This document shows, in pieces, positions 20,864 to 32,277 of a DNA stretch of 64,000 nucleotides. The notes beneath the pieces are model-generated. The model did not search any database, was not told the origin of the DNA, and saw only the letters and a program-made list of their open reading frames with translations. The stretch's first letter is position 1; every line of letters starts with the position of its first letter. Both the position numbers and the translations under genes were made by a program. The stretch covers positions 158,727,741 to 158,791,740 of the forward strand of contig CM041465.1 in the NCBI GenBank assembly GCA_023213395.1. Direction: 5' to 3'. This DNA comes from Cycas panzhihuaensis. Its lineage: Eukaryota; Cycadophyta.

Positions 20864-22183
20864 CTCGAGAAACGGGCTTCAACACGAGTCAAAAACACTA
20901 GACCATAGCCTTATAGTCTTTCCAGACAAAATAGCACCAATGTGGTCTCCTCTGGTCCTGGAACACTCAATGGGGAAACCCCGAACAATGACTATGCATG
21001 CTCTGGGCGTCTCACCAACTGTTTGCCCCTCACCAAAAAGCAACGTCCTCAAAAGTACACATGCCTTAAAAAAGGACTTAGGATACTTCAAAAATTTACT
21101 CCAAAACCAAGGAACCCTCCGCACAATGTTAGGGCACAGTCTCCAAATCAGATTTCACTGCAAATGTGCTCAGAATGCACTTCACAACACGTCAAATGCC
21201 TTTAATAAACTTCACAAAATGAAATATATGATACATCAATGGTATAAGGATCTTTTTATAATGTTGAATTAAAAGGGGAATATGCCAAAGGGCATATTCT
21301 AAAAGTTACGACTTTATAATATGTCCCGCGCCTTTTTCACTTAACACACATAGTAAATAGCATTAAACATGTGCTAAATACTGGATTACGGTTGCAAAGG
21401 TTAAATTTTATCAAATTTAATCTTTCGAATCTCCCGTAACATTGGATAAGGTGCAACTGCCATGATATCCGCAAATCGACTCACGCGTACCTGTGCACTT
21501 CAAAATGTACCTATATGCTTCTAAACTGATCTGCGGCCACTCTACAACTAGTAAGGATGAGCCAGCGTTCTCTTAATGGGTGTAGGCTTAATTTACTCAT
21601 ACAATTATAATACAGGGGGCCACACTCACACAAAGGCACCATTGTCTAATAAATGGATACTACTTATCAAATAGCAACTGTTATTGCTATATGTGCAGTC
21701 CACTTTTTTATCAAGGGTAGAAAACACTGAACAAGGCTCCAATCTCTCCCTCAAACAGGAAAGGTATGTTTGATAGCAATAAAAGCTTATTTTTTATTCA
21801 ATTTTATGGTGCTATGTTGAGAAAAGAACCCACTTACATGTATACATGCATAGTTGTCCTCATCATCATTGAATCACCATCAGAACGTGCTTTGCTAGTT
21901 TCAATCATCACTTTCTGATTGCTAACCGACGAATGACCCCCAATGAGCCAACTCATACCACGAATGTGGCCTTCACGACTGAATTTTGACTGCAATAGGC
22001 CCTTATTCTTCATTTATTGGCAATTTTCACCACCTCAACCACCATTGATAGTTGTGCTTGCTTTTGCACGTTGTTAGAGTTGATGGATCCTCAAGACACA
22101 TCTTGGGTTTGACGGCGTCATCCGACAACCAACAATCTCACCACTCCACCCAACTTCCGACTTCAGTTGTGTAGGACCCTACA
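20864..22183 (-). other. E3 leader, long and non-coding
   Basis: 1.3 kb between the PBS and gag, long for a copia leader. No retroviral or cellular reading was recognised. It includes a self-complementary TATGCC..GGCATA pair at about 21281-21298. A secondary insertion could be hidden here. Confidence 0.5.
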
Positions 22184-22195
22184 GCTCTGATACCA
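22184..22195 (-). other. E3 primer-binding site
   Basis: GCTCTGATACCA on the + strand, that is TGGTATCAGAGC on the minus strand, directly next to the LTR. It fixes the orientation of E3. Confidence 0.92.
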
Positions 22196-22541
22196 TGTTA
22201 AGGAACATGAATTCATACATATATGTTTCTATCCGCAGAATCTTTAACCATACACAGGAAGCAAACAAAGATATACACAAAATACAAATGCACAGTACAC
22301 AGGATTTACGTAGGAAACCCTTTCGAGAAAAAACCCACCATAAAAGATCCTTTGGATCACATTGATTACACTCCTTGAATTGATTGATATACAAGGCCTC
22401 TAGGATATAAATATCCTTCCAAGAGGTGTCACCCAACAAGGGTTGTGACCTTCTAAATATCTCGCACCTTTTCGATAATCACGATTAGTTAAGCCACATT
22501 AACATTAACTAATGGCTTAACAAACAACTGCCACATTAACA
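22196..22541 (-). repeat. E3 5' LTR
   Basis: 346 bp from TGTTAAGGAAC to CCACATTAACA on the + strand, TG...CA ends intact. It pairs with 10515-10871. Confidence 0.93.
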
Positions 22542-22546
22542 GGATC

Positions 22547-22792
22547 AAAAGCACAATATTCTTGCTACTCTGTATTGTGACAATCAGAGCACGATTAAAA
22601 TAACCAAAAATCTTGTTCTTCATGCTAGCACAAAACATATAGAGGTTCATCATCATTTCATAAAAGAAAAGGTTCAAAATAAAGAGATAGAGCTACTACA
22701 TTGCACATCAAATGAACAAGTTGTTGACATATTTACAAAACCTTTAGGCAAGGACAAATTTCAATTTTTTAGAAACAAACTTGGAGTAAAAT
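22547..22792 (+). pseudogene. pol: E2 RNase H, second part
   Basis: Continues the reading that stops at 10509: SEFHARTKH-type segment (HASTKHIEVHHHFIKEKVQN) and NEQVVDIFTKPLGKDKFQF, the conserved end of copia RNase H, then a TAG near 22792. The distance to the 3' LTR (21 bp) and the purine tract AAGAGGGGG at 22805-22813 confirm that this is the end of E2. Confidence 0.88.
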
Positions 22793-22813
22793 AGATAAAA
22801 CATTAAGAGGGGG

Positions 22814-23013
22814 TATTAAGAATAATGTTTTATTTAGGCTTTGTTGCACTATACTAATGTTACTTCACGAGGGTAATGTGTTATTCCCTCTGTATTCAAC
22901 CTATGACAAGCGGCACACATGCATTCAGCCTGGCCAAGGCTCATGTAACTCATACTGTATTTTTAGAGGGACTTTCCTCATTAATAACATAAACATTCAT
23001 TTTGTGTTTAACA
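22814..23013 (+). repeat. E2 3' LTR
   Basis: 200 bp, TATTAAGAATAATG to TTTAACA, followed by the GCTTC duplication. It matches 4968-5168 with scattered transitions. Confidence 0.95.
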
Positions 23014-23018
23014 GCTTC

Positions 23019-23410
23019 AAAATTGATTTTGCAATTTTTTAGAGCTCCATGGATAGTTCATGTTTAGGGTATCCTATGTGGATTGTTGTAGGACTTGCAA
23101 CGAGTTGGCAAAAAGCCTACCCAAAATATGGACTAATTCGCTAACAAATTTAAACAATAGAATTGGACTAACTACCCTCACAATTGCCACTTGTTTGTAC
23201 ACACAAGATTTTACAGGCATTGATGAACCGTGTATGTGAAGAACTTCCTAGCATATTGGCATTTTCAATAACTAGTTATCAATATACTTCATTAGATGGT
23301 TGATTCTTGATATGGACATCAACAAATTCATTCAAGAATAAAAGGAGGATGTGCACTTGAAACAACTTATCTAGTGAAGAAGAAATTTAATATGATAAAA
23401 CTATGAATTA
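23019..23410 (+). other. Remnant of the older copia that received E2 and E5
   Basis: No clear reading is left. Joined across E5 to 29967 onward, it leads through KKKFNMIKL-like codons and the purine tract ATAGGGGAG into the LTR E6. It is therefore best read as the eroded 3' end of an older copia element. Confidence 0.35.
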
Positions 23411-23611
23411 TGTAAAAATGCCGAGAATGCATGAAAAATAATGAATCTTTTGTTGCTTCATGATAGAACAATGAGATGTACAAGCATTTAAAGAGAATAC
23501 ATGAAATGCATGATAGACAAGTGCCAATCATGCTAGACACGTGTAACTACTTTCTAATTACCAAAAAGCACAAAGTTACAAATGCTAAACAAGTAAATGT
23601 TATTTCCAACC
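23411..23611 (-). repeat. E5 3' LTR
   Basis: Begins TGTAAAAATGCCGAGAATGC on the + strand; on the minus strand it is preceded by the purine tract ATGAGGGGTGG (about 23612-23624). Confidence 0.85.
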
Positions 23612-23639
23612 ACCCCTCATAATGTTTACTCTTTATCCC

Positions 23640-24230
23640 TTGCGCACCAGTTTTCTTTCTGAAGTACATGAATTTTTCTTTTCCTAGTGGCTTGGTGAAG
23701 ATGCCTATCGATTCCTCTTCATTGGAACAATAGATCAGTTCTATCTCCTGGTTTTGTACACATTCCCAAATGAAATGGTGATGAACTTTTATATATTTGG
23801 TTTGGGGATGAAAAACTGGATTTTTATTGAGTTTGATGGCACTTTGATTGTTGCAGTGGATTGTCGTATGTTGTAGGTTGTTGTTTAGGTTGTTTAAGTT
23901 CTTCTAGGAGCTTCTAAAATCATATAGCTTTACAGGTGGTGTTGATTGCTACTTTGTACTCGACTTCAATGGATGATAGGGTTGCTAACTATTGTTTCTT
24001 ATTGCTCTAAGAAATTATTCCTAAGCGTAGGCTAAAACAATATCCAAAGGTGGATTTTTTGTTGTTTGTTTCTCTTATCCAATCTGAGTTTGTGTACCCT
24101 ACTAAGTCAAGCTTTTGATTTCTTGAATATTCTATATCAAGATTTATTGTTCCTTTGACATATCTTAGCATTCTCTTTGCAACTGGCAATGGGATTCTTT
24201 GAGTGATGCCATAAATCTAGAAATTATCCC
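23640..24230 (-). pseudogene. pol: E5 RNase H
   Basis: The minus strand reads AKRMLRYVKGTINLDIEYSR and LVGYTNSDWIRETNNKKSTFGYCFSL, the start of copia RNase H with the first Asp (TNSDW). Further down are ATLSSIEVEYKVA-like and CNNQSAIKL-like readings at 23990-23840 with stops. Confidence 0.75.
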
Positions 24231-25180
24231 TAATGCAAAGACGATATTAGGTTGAGATGCAATTAAGCATATCAGGCTACCAACCAATTTTCTATACAAA
24301 GTCACATCCACTTGTTACCCTCCTTCATCAGTTGTTAGTTTGTTTCCGATTTCCATTAGTATGGCCGCAATTTTGCACTCTGACATGTTGATCTTCTTTG
24401 CAAATTTTGTGTGAAACAAAAAAATGCTTATTGCTCTTTGATCAACCTCTACCCCTAGATAATAATGCAATAGAGCCACATCCACATTTTCGAAACAATT
24501 ACTCAACATTTTCTTGGTGAATTGAATATTCTCCTCATCACTACTTATAAAAATGAGGTCATTCGCTTTTTAAACAAGTATTGTAGTTAAGTTTTCCTTA
24601 CCAATTTTGATGTATAGGCTAGGATCTTAGTTGTTTCTGACAAATCTCTTTCTATCTAAAGTGATAATCAATCTTTCTATTCCATGATTGCGGTGCCTAT
24701 TTTAGCCCATACAGGGCTTTCTCAACTTTACAAACCAAATACTCTTGTACTTTCTTGGCATATCCTAGAGGTTGTTCCATATATACTTCATCCTTAAGTT
24801 TTCCATTCAAAAAGGCACTTTTTACATCCATTTGGTATACCTTCCATCCTTGTTGAGTCCCTAGTGCCAGAATTGTTCTAATGGTAATCATCTTGGCAAT
24901 TGGAGTAAATGTTTCCTCATAATCTTAAGCCTTTGATTTGAGTGAATCCCTTGGCTACCAATCAAGCTTTGTATCTTTCAATGGATCCATCAAATTTCTC
25001 CTTGGCCTTATACACCCATTTGCAACCTATAATAGGTTTGTCTTGAAGAGTTTTCACCAAATTCCAAGTATCATTTTTGTGAATGGTTTGTAATTCTTCT
25101 CTCATGGCCTCCACCCACTTCTTATCTACTTGTGCTTCTTCATAAGTCTATGGTTCTGCCTTGCTCATTAGTGCTTAGTG
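24231..25180 (-). pseudogene. pol: E5 reverse transcriptase
   Basis: RTILALGTQQGWKVYQMDVKSAFLNGKLKDEVYMEQPLGY (24880-24740; only the MDVKSAFLNG core is diagnostic) and CKVEKALYGLK. The polymerase centre region at about 24600-24530 is broken (Leu-Val-Lys-Lys in place of a clear YVDD). VALLHYYLGVEV and FHTKFAKKINMSECK follow at 24490-24370. Confidence 0.8.
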
Positions 25181-25847
25181 AACTTTGCTCCTTTTCCCTT
25201 CTTGCAATTCTTATTTCATCACTATTTTGTATGCTGAGATCCTACATTATTTTTAAGTACAATTTGGTACCTTTTTAACGGGTGTGGTGTCAGAGAATAG
25301 GTTTATAGCAAAGCTCATAACACTCGTCACATGCACAATAAGCAAGAAATGAAGAAATGCTAATGAATCACAACTCCCCAAATTCCCATTGATTAAAAAT
25401 AGAAGAATACAAATTTTCTAAAAATGGATTGGTAGTTCTAACTACTTCCATAGTGGTTAATTAATGGAAACCTCAATTCATAGTTGTCTCTGACCACCTT
25501 ATTTAATTAATTCAACTAACCCACATAATTAATGACTTGAGCAAGAACATTGCATGTGAGGAAAGATTCTAGTGACATAAGAAATGAACTTAAATGAATA
25601 TGAAATGAGAATGAACATTACTTCTAACATGTAGAAGTTGCTTCTTCCTGAGTGGATTCTTCAAGAACTTCTTCTTTATCAAATCCTTCTGGAATTCCTT
25701 CTTCTGTTGGTTCTAGTTCGCTTCCTTCTCCTTGTCCTTTTGGGCCTTTAGCAGTTTCTTAAATTTCTGTAGTCTTTTCCGTAAGGAAGGGTATTTCTAC
25801 TAGGTTTCCTGGAGAAAGCTCATCAAAGATAACATCTTTGCTAGTAC
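25181..25847 (-). other. pol: E5 IN-RT linker, degenerate
   Basis: A Glu-rich, weakly coding stretch (EEGIPEGFDKEEVLEESTQE type readings at 25720-25640) with a block of AT-rich, non-coding sequence at 25250-25620. The latter has no copia match and could be a further insertion or heavy decay. Confidence 0.4.
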
Positions 25848-26514
25848 TTATCTTGTTAGTTTTAATGTCATGCATCTATATGCTTTTGATTTCTCGTTGT
25901 GCCCCATTAAAAAGCATTTTAGGCATTTATCATCTAATTTCTTATGTTCCTTTTTTCGAATATCAACATATGTTGTGCTCCCAAAAATCCTGAAATAACT
26001 TACATTAGCCCTCTTACCTGACCAATTTTCTTCTAAGGTTATTCCTCGTAGGGCTTTGTTGGACATCTATTTAAAAGGTAGACAGTTGTGCTTATAGCTT
26101 CTACCCGATAAATATTGGACACATTTTTGCCTTTCAACATGCTCATGGCCATTTTAGTAATAGTATTGTTCTTGCATTCTACTACTCCATTTGATTGAGG
26201 AGTATGTGTTGTGGTAAGTCGTCTTTTTATGCCATGGACTTTTTCTCCTCCATTGTCAATCCTTAGGATTTTAATTTTCTTCTTACTTTCTTTTTCAACT
26301 TGTGCACGAAAAATTTTGAAAAACTTGAGCTTCAGATTTCTCCTTGATAAAGTAGACCTAGGTTTTTCTTGAATAGTCATCTATTAAGGTTAAGAAATAC
26401 CTAGCTCCTCCTACTAACAAAGGTGTTATATATCACTGTGAACTAATGTTGACTTCTACTTTTGCCCTATGAAAGTACACTTGTCATGGGGGTCACTATC
26501 CAATAGTCTAGTTA
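25848..26514 (-). pseudogene. pol: E5 integrase
   Basis: The second catalytic Asp is in ILRIDNGGEKVHGI, and the Glu position reads TPQSNGVVECKNNTITKMAMSML (GVVE kept, R/M changed). The tail reads GSTTYVDIRKKEHKKLDDKC and CFLMGHNEKSKAYR. The first Asp region (LVHSDI at about 26450) is separated by stops. The N-terminal zinc domain is beyond the insertion, at 27350-27480. Confidence 0.8.
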
Positions 26515-27350
26515 AGGTTTGGTCAACATAGCAATGTCATCACAAATCACACATATGCCATACGACTAAATCATCATCATATCATTATCACAATGCCATC
26601 ATATGAAAATAAATTTACAACTCAAATCAAAATCATGCACACGATGCATAGTATTTCCATGTAACTCCTTATTTCATTAAACAATATCAACATCCACTTG
26701 TTTTTACATCGCTTTTAGGAACCATTCCATATGCGTTCCATACAAATCATGACATCAAATCAAAAGTACTTGCTCTCACACCTTTGAGGCCATAATACAA
26801 ACTCAATTACTCAACTCTCACACTTGAGAACACATCATGAGACTCATTCACTCGGCTCTCACATCAAAATGGTGGTCAACTAAGCAATCAATATACTATG
26901 TGTGCCTTTTTTAAAAACAGTTGTGATTTTAGATCACAACCATACCTTTTAATGACAAATTACACATTTTCACTTAATACACATTAATTCTCTTAACACC
27001 TTTTTTCATTTGTACAATTGTGAGAACATATCATTGGGGATGATGTCAACATCTTTAGAATGTATCACTTCAATCTGGGCATGCATTCCACATGCGTTCT
27101 GGATTATGTTGCATTTCATTCTACAACGCAACCTGTCATGCATTCCCTAAAAGCTCTACTTTGGCCTTTTTCCACTATTTTTTGGCATGCATTCCACTGT
27201 ACATCCATTTGTTGATGTGTTCCTGAATTCCTCGAGTTAGGATAAGCATGCATTCATATGTTTCCATTGTCCAAAATCACCCAAGTACCAGATTTTACCC
27301 CAACAACCAGCTCTAGTTTGACCTATGATCTCCACATGTGCTCCTGAAAT
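26515..27350. mobile_element. Unidentified 0.8-kb insertion in E5 integrase
   Basis: The copia reading DCMLGK at about 27365 should lead directly into the DPHDKCTF segment at about 26490, but 0.8 kb of unrelated sequence lies between. It has no open frame. Four copies of a GCATGCATTCC-like motif occur at about 27077, 27138, 27183 and 27247. No terminal repeats were found by eye. It could be an LTR fragment or a non-autonomous element. Confidence 0.45.
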
Positions 27351-27980
27351 TTTGTCCTTTATTATTTCCCTAACATGCAATCTTCACACACAAATTTATT
27401 AATTGAAAATTGAGGAAATCCATTCACCATTCCTAGCCTTGAGAGCATGGCAAGGTTTTCATACAACAAATGCCCATACCTTAAATGTCAAATTTCATTA
27501 TTGTCAACTTTGTCATTTATAAAAAGAGCATGAATAGCTGGTGTGGCCAGGATTTTGTAGAGGTCATCTGCTTTGACCCCTTCACCTATGGCCTTATACT
27601 CCTAGTTCTTATCCAAAATGAGACATTTTCTATTTTCAAACTCAACCTTGAGGTTTTTCTTAATCATTTGACACAAACAACAAATTCTTTTTTAAGTCCT
27701 GGAACATATAAAACATTTCCTACTTTCTTAACATTTGCATCATTCATTTTAACAGGAATAGTTCTTATGCCTTGGACAGCATGAGCAGTATTATCCCCAA
27801 GCTCTATTGTTGCACTAGTCTTGTATGTTTTGAGACTTTCAAAACAATCTTATTCAGGTGTTAATGAATCAATTGTCCTAAGAGGTGACTTATGATGACA
27901 AGGCTGCTATAAAGGTTGTCTCTTTAGGTTCAGTTTCTTCTTTCTTGTTACTATAGTTTCCTACAACTTTCTTTCGTTGT
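27350..27980 (-). pseudogene. pol: E5 protease / pre-integrase remnant
   Basis: The minus strand reads RYGHLLYENLAMLSRLGMVN and CEDCMLGK at 27480-27360, the HHCC domain of the copia integrase. Above it, towards 27980, are protease-flap-like readings (VYVPGLKKNLLF type) with stops. The D-S-G motif was not found intact. Confidence 0.6.
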
Positions 27981-28740
27981 GCTATGTCTAGCTTCCTCAT
28001 CTTGCAATCTCTAGCATACTGCCCAAGTTTGCCATAGTAGAAACAAGTGATTCTATAAGGCATATATCTTGGATTGTTGCTTCTACCTTGACCTTGGTTT
28101 GGGGCACTCTTCCCTCCCTACAAATTAGTTCTTTCTGATATTCTAAGTTTGGAGGCAAATACATTTTTTTCACTTCAGTTTCTTCTTCTAGCCTTTTCAT
28201 TTTTTGCTCTTGATGCGGAATATGACCATACAAAACTTCAAACTTTAATTTTTTAAAATCTCCAAAAAAGGTTAAGGTAGTTACAAAGTGTTCGTATGAT
28301 TTTGGCAACTTATTTAGAGTTAGTTATACTAACTTTTCTTTAGAAAGTACTTTTGCAACTACAACAAGTTGCTCTCTTAACCATTTAATTTTTGTAACAA
28401 ATGTGGAGGCATTCTCATTTTCTTTCATCTTTCCATGATACAATTCATCCTTTAGTGCAAGAATCCTAGCTACATTCTTCATGGGCTATGCTAGTAGAAG
28501 TGACATGAGGAAGGATTTGATCAGAGACAAAAAGAATGATGACTACCAATTCATACATGTCTTTCTCATCATAAATTTCTACTTTTGCTAAATCAGTGGG
28601 CCTTGTAACTACATTCTCTGTCTAATCCCAAACTCCTTTTGCAAACAAGATGTCTTTCATCTTCCCCTTCCATGTAGTGTAGTTGACATCTATTAGCTTA
28701 TCTTGCTTAGGTAATGAGTAAACAGACGCCATGAAAAAAT
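27981..28740 (-). pseudogene. gag: E5 gag with zinc knuckle remnant
   Basis: The start MASVYSLPKQDKLIDVNYTT at about 28730 is followed by WKGKMKDILFAKGVWDQT. It is related to E2 gag (MASSIALQEADKL...IKMEGLLRAKNAW). The central part (MPKSYEHFVTTLTFFGDFKKL) lies at 28308-28240. The knuckle reads CFYYGKLGQYARDC at about 28045-28004, with the second Cys and the His lost. Confidence 0.8.
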
Positions 28741-29777
28741 AGAAATTTTTTAGAAATAGCAACAACAAGTGGGCTTAATTAGAGCATTGATACTCAGCAA
28801 ATAAGTTGAAATAGCTATGGTGGACTTAAGCCAAATTCTACAAACTTTAGATCAAAAGATTGAGATGTGAAATCCCACTCGAGATTTTCCTTGGTTAGAC
28901 ACCATTGAGATTAATCACAACTTAGACTCCTAGGTTCCTAATTGAATGCTTCGCCAATAGAGAAATGCCTACAAGTTAGAAGAAGCACAAAGATGATTTT
29001 GATTTTGAATGCTTCTATCAACTACACTGAAATTTGCAAACTAGAAGTTGGAGTAGAGATGCGACTAGGGCTACGATCTAAGGACAAACGCTGCTAAGTG
29101 AATCAAATACAAGTTGCATATGTTGATGCCCTAATGCATCACTAATGATTGAGGAGAAGTCTAGTGTGCCTCAAATGTTCTCTTTATTAGGAGCATTCGT
29201 CAATCTATCCCTTTAGAGTGCTCAACAATACCTGTCAACTAGAGGGAGATGTCTCAGGCCCAGATTTTCAAAGCAAAACTTGAGTTGCAAGGAATCAACA
29301 ATGATTAACTATTCAACAAGGTAATATTTCGAGAATTCAATCAAAACTGATTTATTGTTGTTCTGGGCAAATTTTGATTTCATAAATTTTATGAATTCTT
29401 CAAGCTATCTTCCAAATGTCAGTTAAAACTGACTTTCTGTTGTCACAACCATGTTTCAACTTCAAGATTTTGGCAATCCTCTAGATGTCGATCAAAACCA
29501 ACTTACGATTGCGCCATTATGATGTAAGTACACAACCAACTCTTGGCTTCAAAAGATGCAATCCTTGTCGATCATAATTGACTTCAACCTTGCCAACTAA
29601 GCATACCAAGCATGCCTTTTTTTGTTGGTTGCCAGATCTTCCACAAGAAGCAAACTCGAACAATCTCGATCTTAGCAAAGTGCTTAGATGTAATAGAGAT
29701 CTCTTCAACCAAAGTAAACTTTTCTTGTAACCTCCAGTTAATGGCCCCTACAAAAAACTCTACCCTAGACTAAGCTT
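28741..29777 (-). other. E5 leader
   Basis: About 1.0 kb between PBS and gag. It contains a loose repeat of TCAATCAAAACTGATTTATTGTTG-like segments at about 29336, 29410 and 29488 (spacing about 76 bp). No coding potential was recognised. Confidence 0.55.
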
Positions 29778-29789
29778 GCTCTATTACCA
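29778..29789 (-). other. E5 primer-binding site
   Basis: GCTCTATTACCA on the + strand, that is TGGTAATAGAGC on the minus strand, next to the LTR. A two-base variant of the tRNA-Met PBS. Confidence 0.75.
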
Positions 29790-29961
29790 TGTCAAAATCC
29801 TAAGAATGCATGAAGAATAATGAATTCTTTGTTGCTTCGTGATAGAACAACGAGATATACAAGTATTCAAAGAGAATACATGAAATGCATGAGTAACTAC
29901 TTTCTAATTACAAAAAAACACTAAGTTACTAATGCTAAAGAGGTAAACATTATTTCTAACA
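29790..29961 (-). repeat. E5 5' LTR
   Basis: 172 bp, TGTCAAAATCC to TTTCTAACA on the + strand; TG...CA ends present. Confidence 0.88.
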
Positions 29962-29981
29962 AATTAAATATTATAGGGGAG

Positions 29982-30321
29982 TCTTGAAAAATAATGTTTC
30001 ATCCATGGTTAATCCATGACTACTATAATTATCCTCAAAATGTTGACCAAGAGGTGAATCACTTATGAATATTCTTAATATATGAGACTTATGAAATCAT
30101 GTATTACAGCTCACATCTTCATGCATCCTTATAGATTATTGTAGGGGTTCTCCTATCTCATTAGACCTATATGAGGTGACTTGTATCGATATAGATGTAC
30201 CTTTTTTAATGCAATAGATAAAGATTGATCATTCTTCCAAATTCTTCTATATTTTGTATTGGTGCATGTTTCATCTTTCTTTTTTAGGGTATTATAGCTT
30301 CTTTATAATATTTCTGACATG
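29982..30321 (+). repeat. E6: LTR of an older copia with adjoining PBS
   Basis: About 340 bp from TCTTGAAAAATAATG to TTTCTGACA. It is preceded by the purine tract ATAGGGGAG and followed directly by TGGTATCAAAGG at 30322-30333, a tRNA-Met type PBS. The start resembles the LTR starts of E2, E5 and E8 (...ATAATGTTT). No partner LTR was found in the window. Confidence 0.5.
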
Positions 30322-30333
30322 GTATCAAAGGAC

Positions 30334-31055
30334 TTATGCAATTTTCTAACATTAGAGATCGACATGACCCAAAACAATAATAATAACAATAAGCATTATA
30401 AAATCTAAGTTCTAGATTGCCCATGAAATTTTTTGACATAACATAGTTGTTTTAAAGCAATCAAAATATTATTTGAAAATACTTATCATGCTTCTCCTTG
30501 GATTGCTTGCCCTTATATTAATAGAATGTAATAATGTCAACCAATAAACAATAATAAATTTGCCTAAGAAGTTGTCCAAACTCGGTAAGGAGTGTTGAAA
30601 CACTATTAAATGACATTAGCAAAACTTCAAATATACCATCTTTGGTTTTGAGATCATTTTAACCCAAATTTGGTGGTAGCCATCTTTCTTAAAAATAGTA
30701 GATAGTCAAACCTCTCAATAGGCAAACAATTCATCAATAAGGAACAACGAACACTATCTTTAATTAGGGATTTATATCAAATTCAAAAATCAATGTGGAT
30801 TCATACCACACCATACTCCTTACTAACTAGTGAAACAAATCATTAACATGCAACAATGAATGTTTATCTTTACTTGTTGCTTTAGTTAGTGTAATAACCG
30901 ATGAACATCCATAGTATCCCATATTCGTTTCTAGCCAAGAAATTAATAGCACCAAAGTGAGGATAAAAGGGCAATCTCCCCGCGCCTCGCATAAGTTGGC
31001 AAAAACAAAACTCAAGCAATACACTTTAAACCTTTCCTCAATTCAACAACATGAG
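30334..31055 (+). other. Eroded internal sequence after E6
   Basis: Follows a PBS, so it should be the leader and gag of the older copia. A weak gag-like start (MTQNNNNNNKHYK) occurs at about 30362 and a stretch reading LRDLYQIQ-type residues at about 30760. Too many stops for a firm call. Confidence 0.3.
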
Positions 31056-31060
31056 CAACA

Positions 31061-31674
31061 TGTTGAGAAAACTAGGTCCCAATAACCAAAAACCGCCACC
31101 AAGATCTAAACTATTTTGCAACTAGTTATAAGAATTGAAACTGAAAACTAACATGTAAGTTCTTAAACTAGAGATAATACAGTAAATGAATTAGAAAGCC
31201 AAAGCATCACATATACACCTGATATAACGTGGTAAAACCCTAATTGTGTGCTAGGGAAACATCCACACAGGAAAGGTATCGATCTTTATTATCCAAGAAT
31301 GGGGAAATGTACATAATCTATAGCAGAATACTCACAACAACAACAACCAACCATCCAACTCCTCACAGTACATCTAATACATCAAACACCATCAACATAA
31401 TGAAAAAAATACCCTAAATTGGACTATATGAGATAGTCATACAAGGTACAAATCTAGGGTATTTTGAACGAACGACCCTGATTCTCTTTACAATTTAGTA
31501 TGCTTTTCAGTGCTAGTTTTTGGGGTAGAGGGCTACCGCCCTCAAACCCCCTCTTTGTAGGGGGGGGGGGGTTCCGGGCCCCCCTGGATCCCCCTACGGA
31601 AGTTTGAGGGGAAACCGTGTTGCCAACCTATCAAAATTTTAGCCTCTAAAATATTGTTGTCACATTATCTAGCA
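31061..31674 (-). repeat. E7 3' LTR
   Basis: 614 bp, TGTTGAGAAAACTAGG to TATCTAGCA on the + strand. The GC-rich core has a run of more than ten G at about 31560-31571 next to TTCCGGGCCCCCC. The purine tract GTCAAAGTGGAGAT precedes it on the minus strand (31675-31688). Confidence 0.93.
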
Positions 31675-31689
31675 ATCTCCACTTTGACA

Positions 31690-32277
31690 ACAATTTACCT
31701 AATACATTTTCTGAACCATTCATCACCTTTTCTACAAGCCAAGAGAAGTCAAATACCATTTGAACTTCTCCAATAGTACTGGTTTTGTAAACATACCACC
31801 ACAATTCTGTTTTATATCAACCTTCTCAAATACCACTCCACATGCTTTTACAACCTATCTAACAAAATGTTACTTACGAGCAATATGCTTTGTTCTACTA
31901 TGATAAGCTAGATTCTTTACTAAGTAAATGGCACTTTGACTATCACAAAATACGTTTACCTTTTCCTATTTCCTTCCAAGCTCAACCAATAGACCCTGCA
32001 ACTAAATTGCTTCTTTACAAACATGTGTTGCAGCAACATATTCTACTTCTATAGTCGATAATGCAATTGTACTCTACAATTTTGACATCCAACTAACCAG
32101 ACCATTTGTAAGAGTAAATACATAACCCGAAGTAGGCCTTCTCTTATCTAAATCTCCTGCAAAGTCTGAAACAACATATCCACAAACCTTATTACCTATA
32201 CCTCCAAAGGTGATGCAATAGTCACCTGTGCCCCTCAAATACTGAAACACCCATTTCATTGATGCCCAATGTTCCTT
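31690..32277 (-). pseudogene. pol: E7 RNase H
   Basis: MKWVFQYLRGTGDYCITFGG, then VCGYVVSDFAGDLDKRRPTSGYVFTL (first Asp shifted in VVSDF). In other frames below 32070 are LSTIEVEYVAATHVC, CDSQSAIYL and HSRTKHIARK-like readings, ending with a VFTKPVLLEKFKWYL-like tail at about 31760. Confidence 0.82.

Larger units (their letters stand above)
10515..22541 (-). mobile_element. E3: Ty1/copia element nested in E2, itself split by E4
   Basis: LTRs at 10515-10871 and 22196-22541 match over their whole length. The flanks are AGATC (10510-10514) and GGATC (22542-22546), a five-base duplication with one change. The minus-strand PBS lies at 22184-22195, so transcription ran from high to low coordinates. 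The internal order on the minus strand is gag, protease, integrase, RT, RNase H. Without E4 the element is about 6.7 kb. Confidence 0.95.
4968..23013 (+). mobile_element. E2: Ty1/copia element, host of a two-level nest
   Basis: The two terminal repeats (4968-5168 and 22814-23013) match closely and are flanked by a perfect GCTTC duplication at 4963-4967 and 23014-23018. A tRNA-Met type PBS follows the 5' LTR and a purine tract precedes the 3' LTR. Inside is a copia gag-PR-IN-RT-RNase H coding region with many stops. Without E3 (12.0 kb including E4) it would be about 6.0 kb. The RNase H reading stops at 10509 and resumes at 22547, which shows that E3 was inserted into it. Confidence 0.95.
23411..29961 (-). 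mobile_element. E5: degraded Ty1/copia element
   Basis: LTRs at 23411-23611 and 29790-29961 match, apart from about 29 bp present only in the lower copy. The flanks are a perfect AATTA duplication (23406-23410 and 29962-29966). The minus-strand PBS is at 29778-29789. Domains follow in the order gag, pre-integrase, integrase, RT, RNase H on the minus strand. It is 6.55 kb with an insertion of about 0.8 kb in the integrase. Many stops make it older-looking than E4 or E7. Confidence 0.93.

Noticed and set aside
20799-21272. 157-codon + strand ORF in the E3 leader
   Set aside because: No domain, opposite strand to the element, overlaps the gag start.
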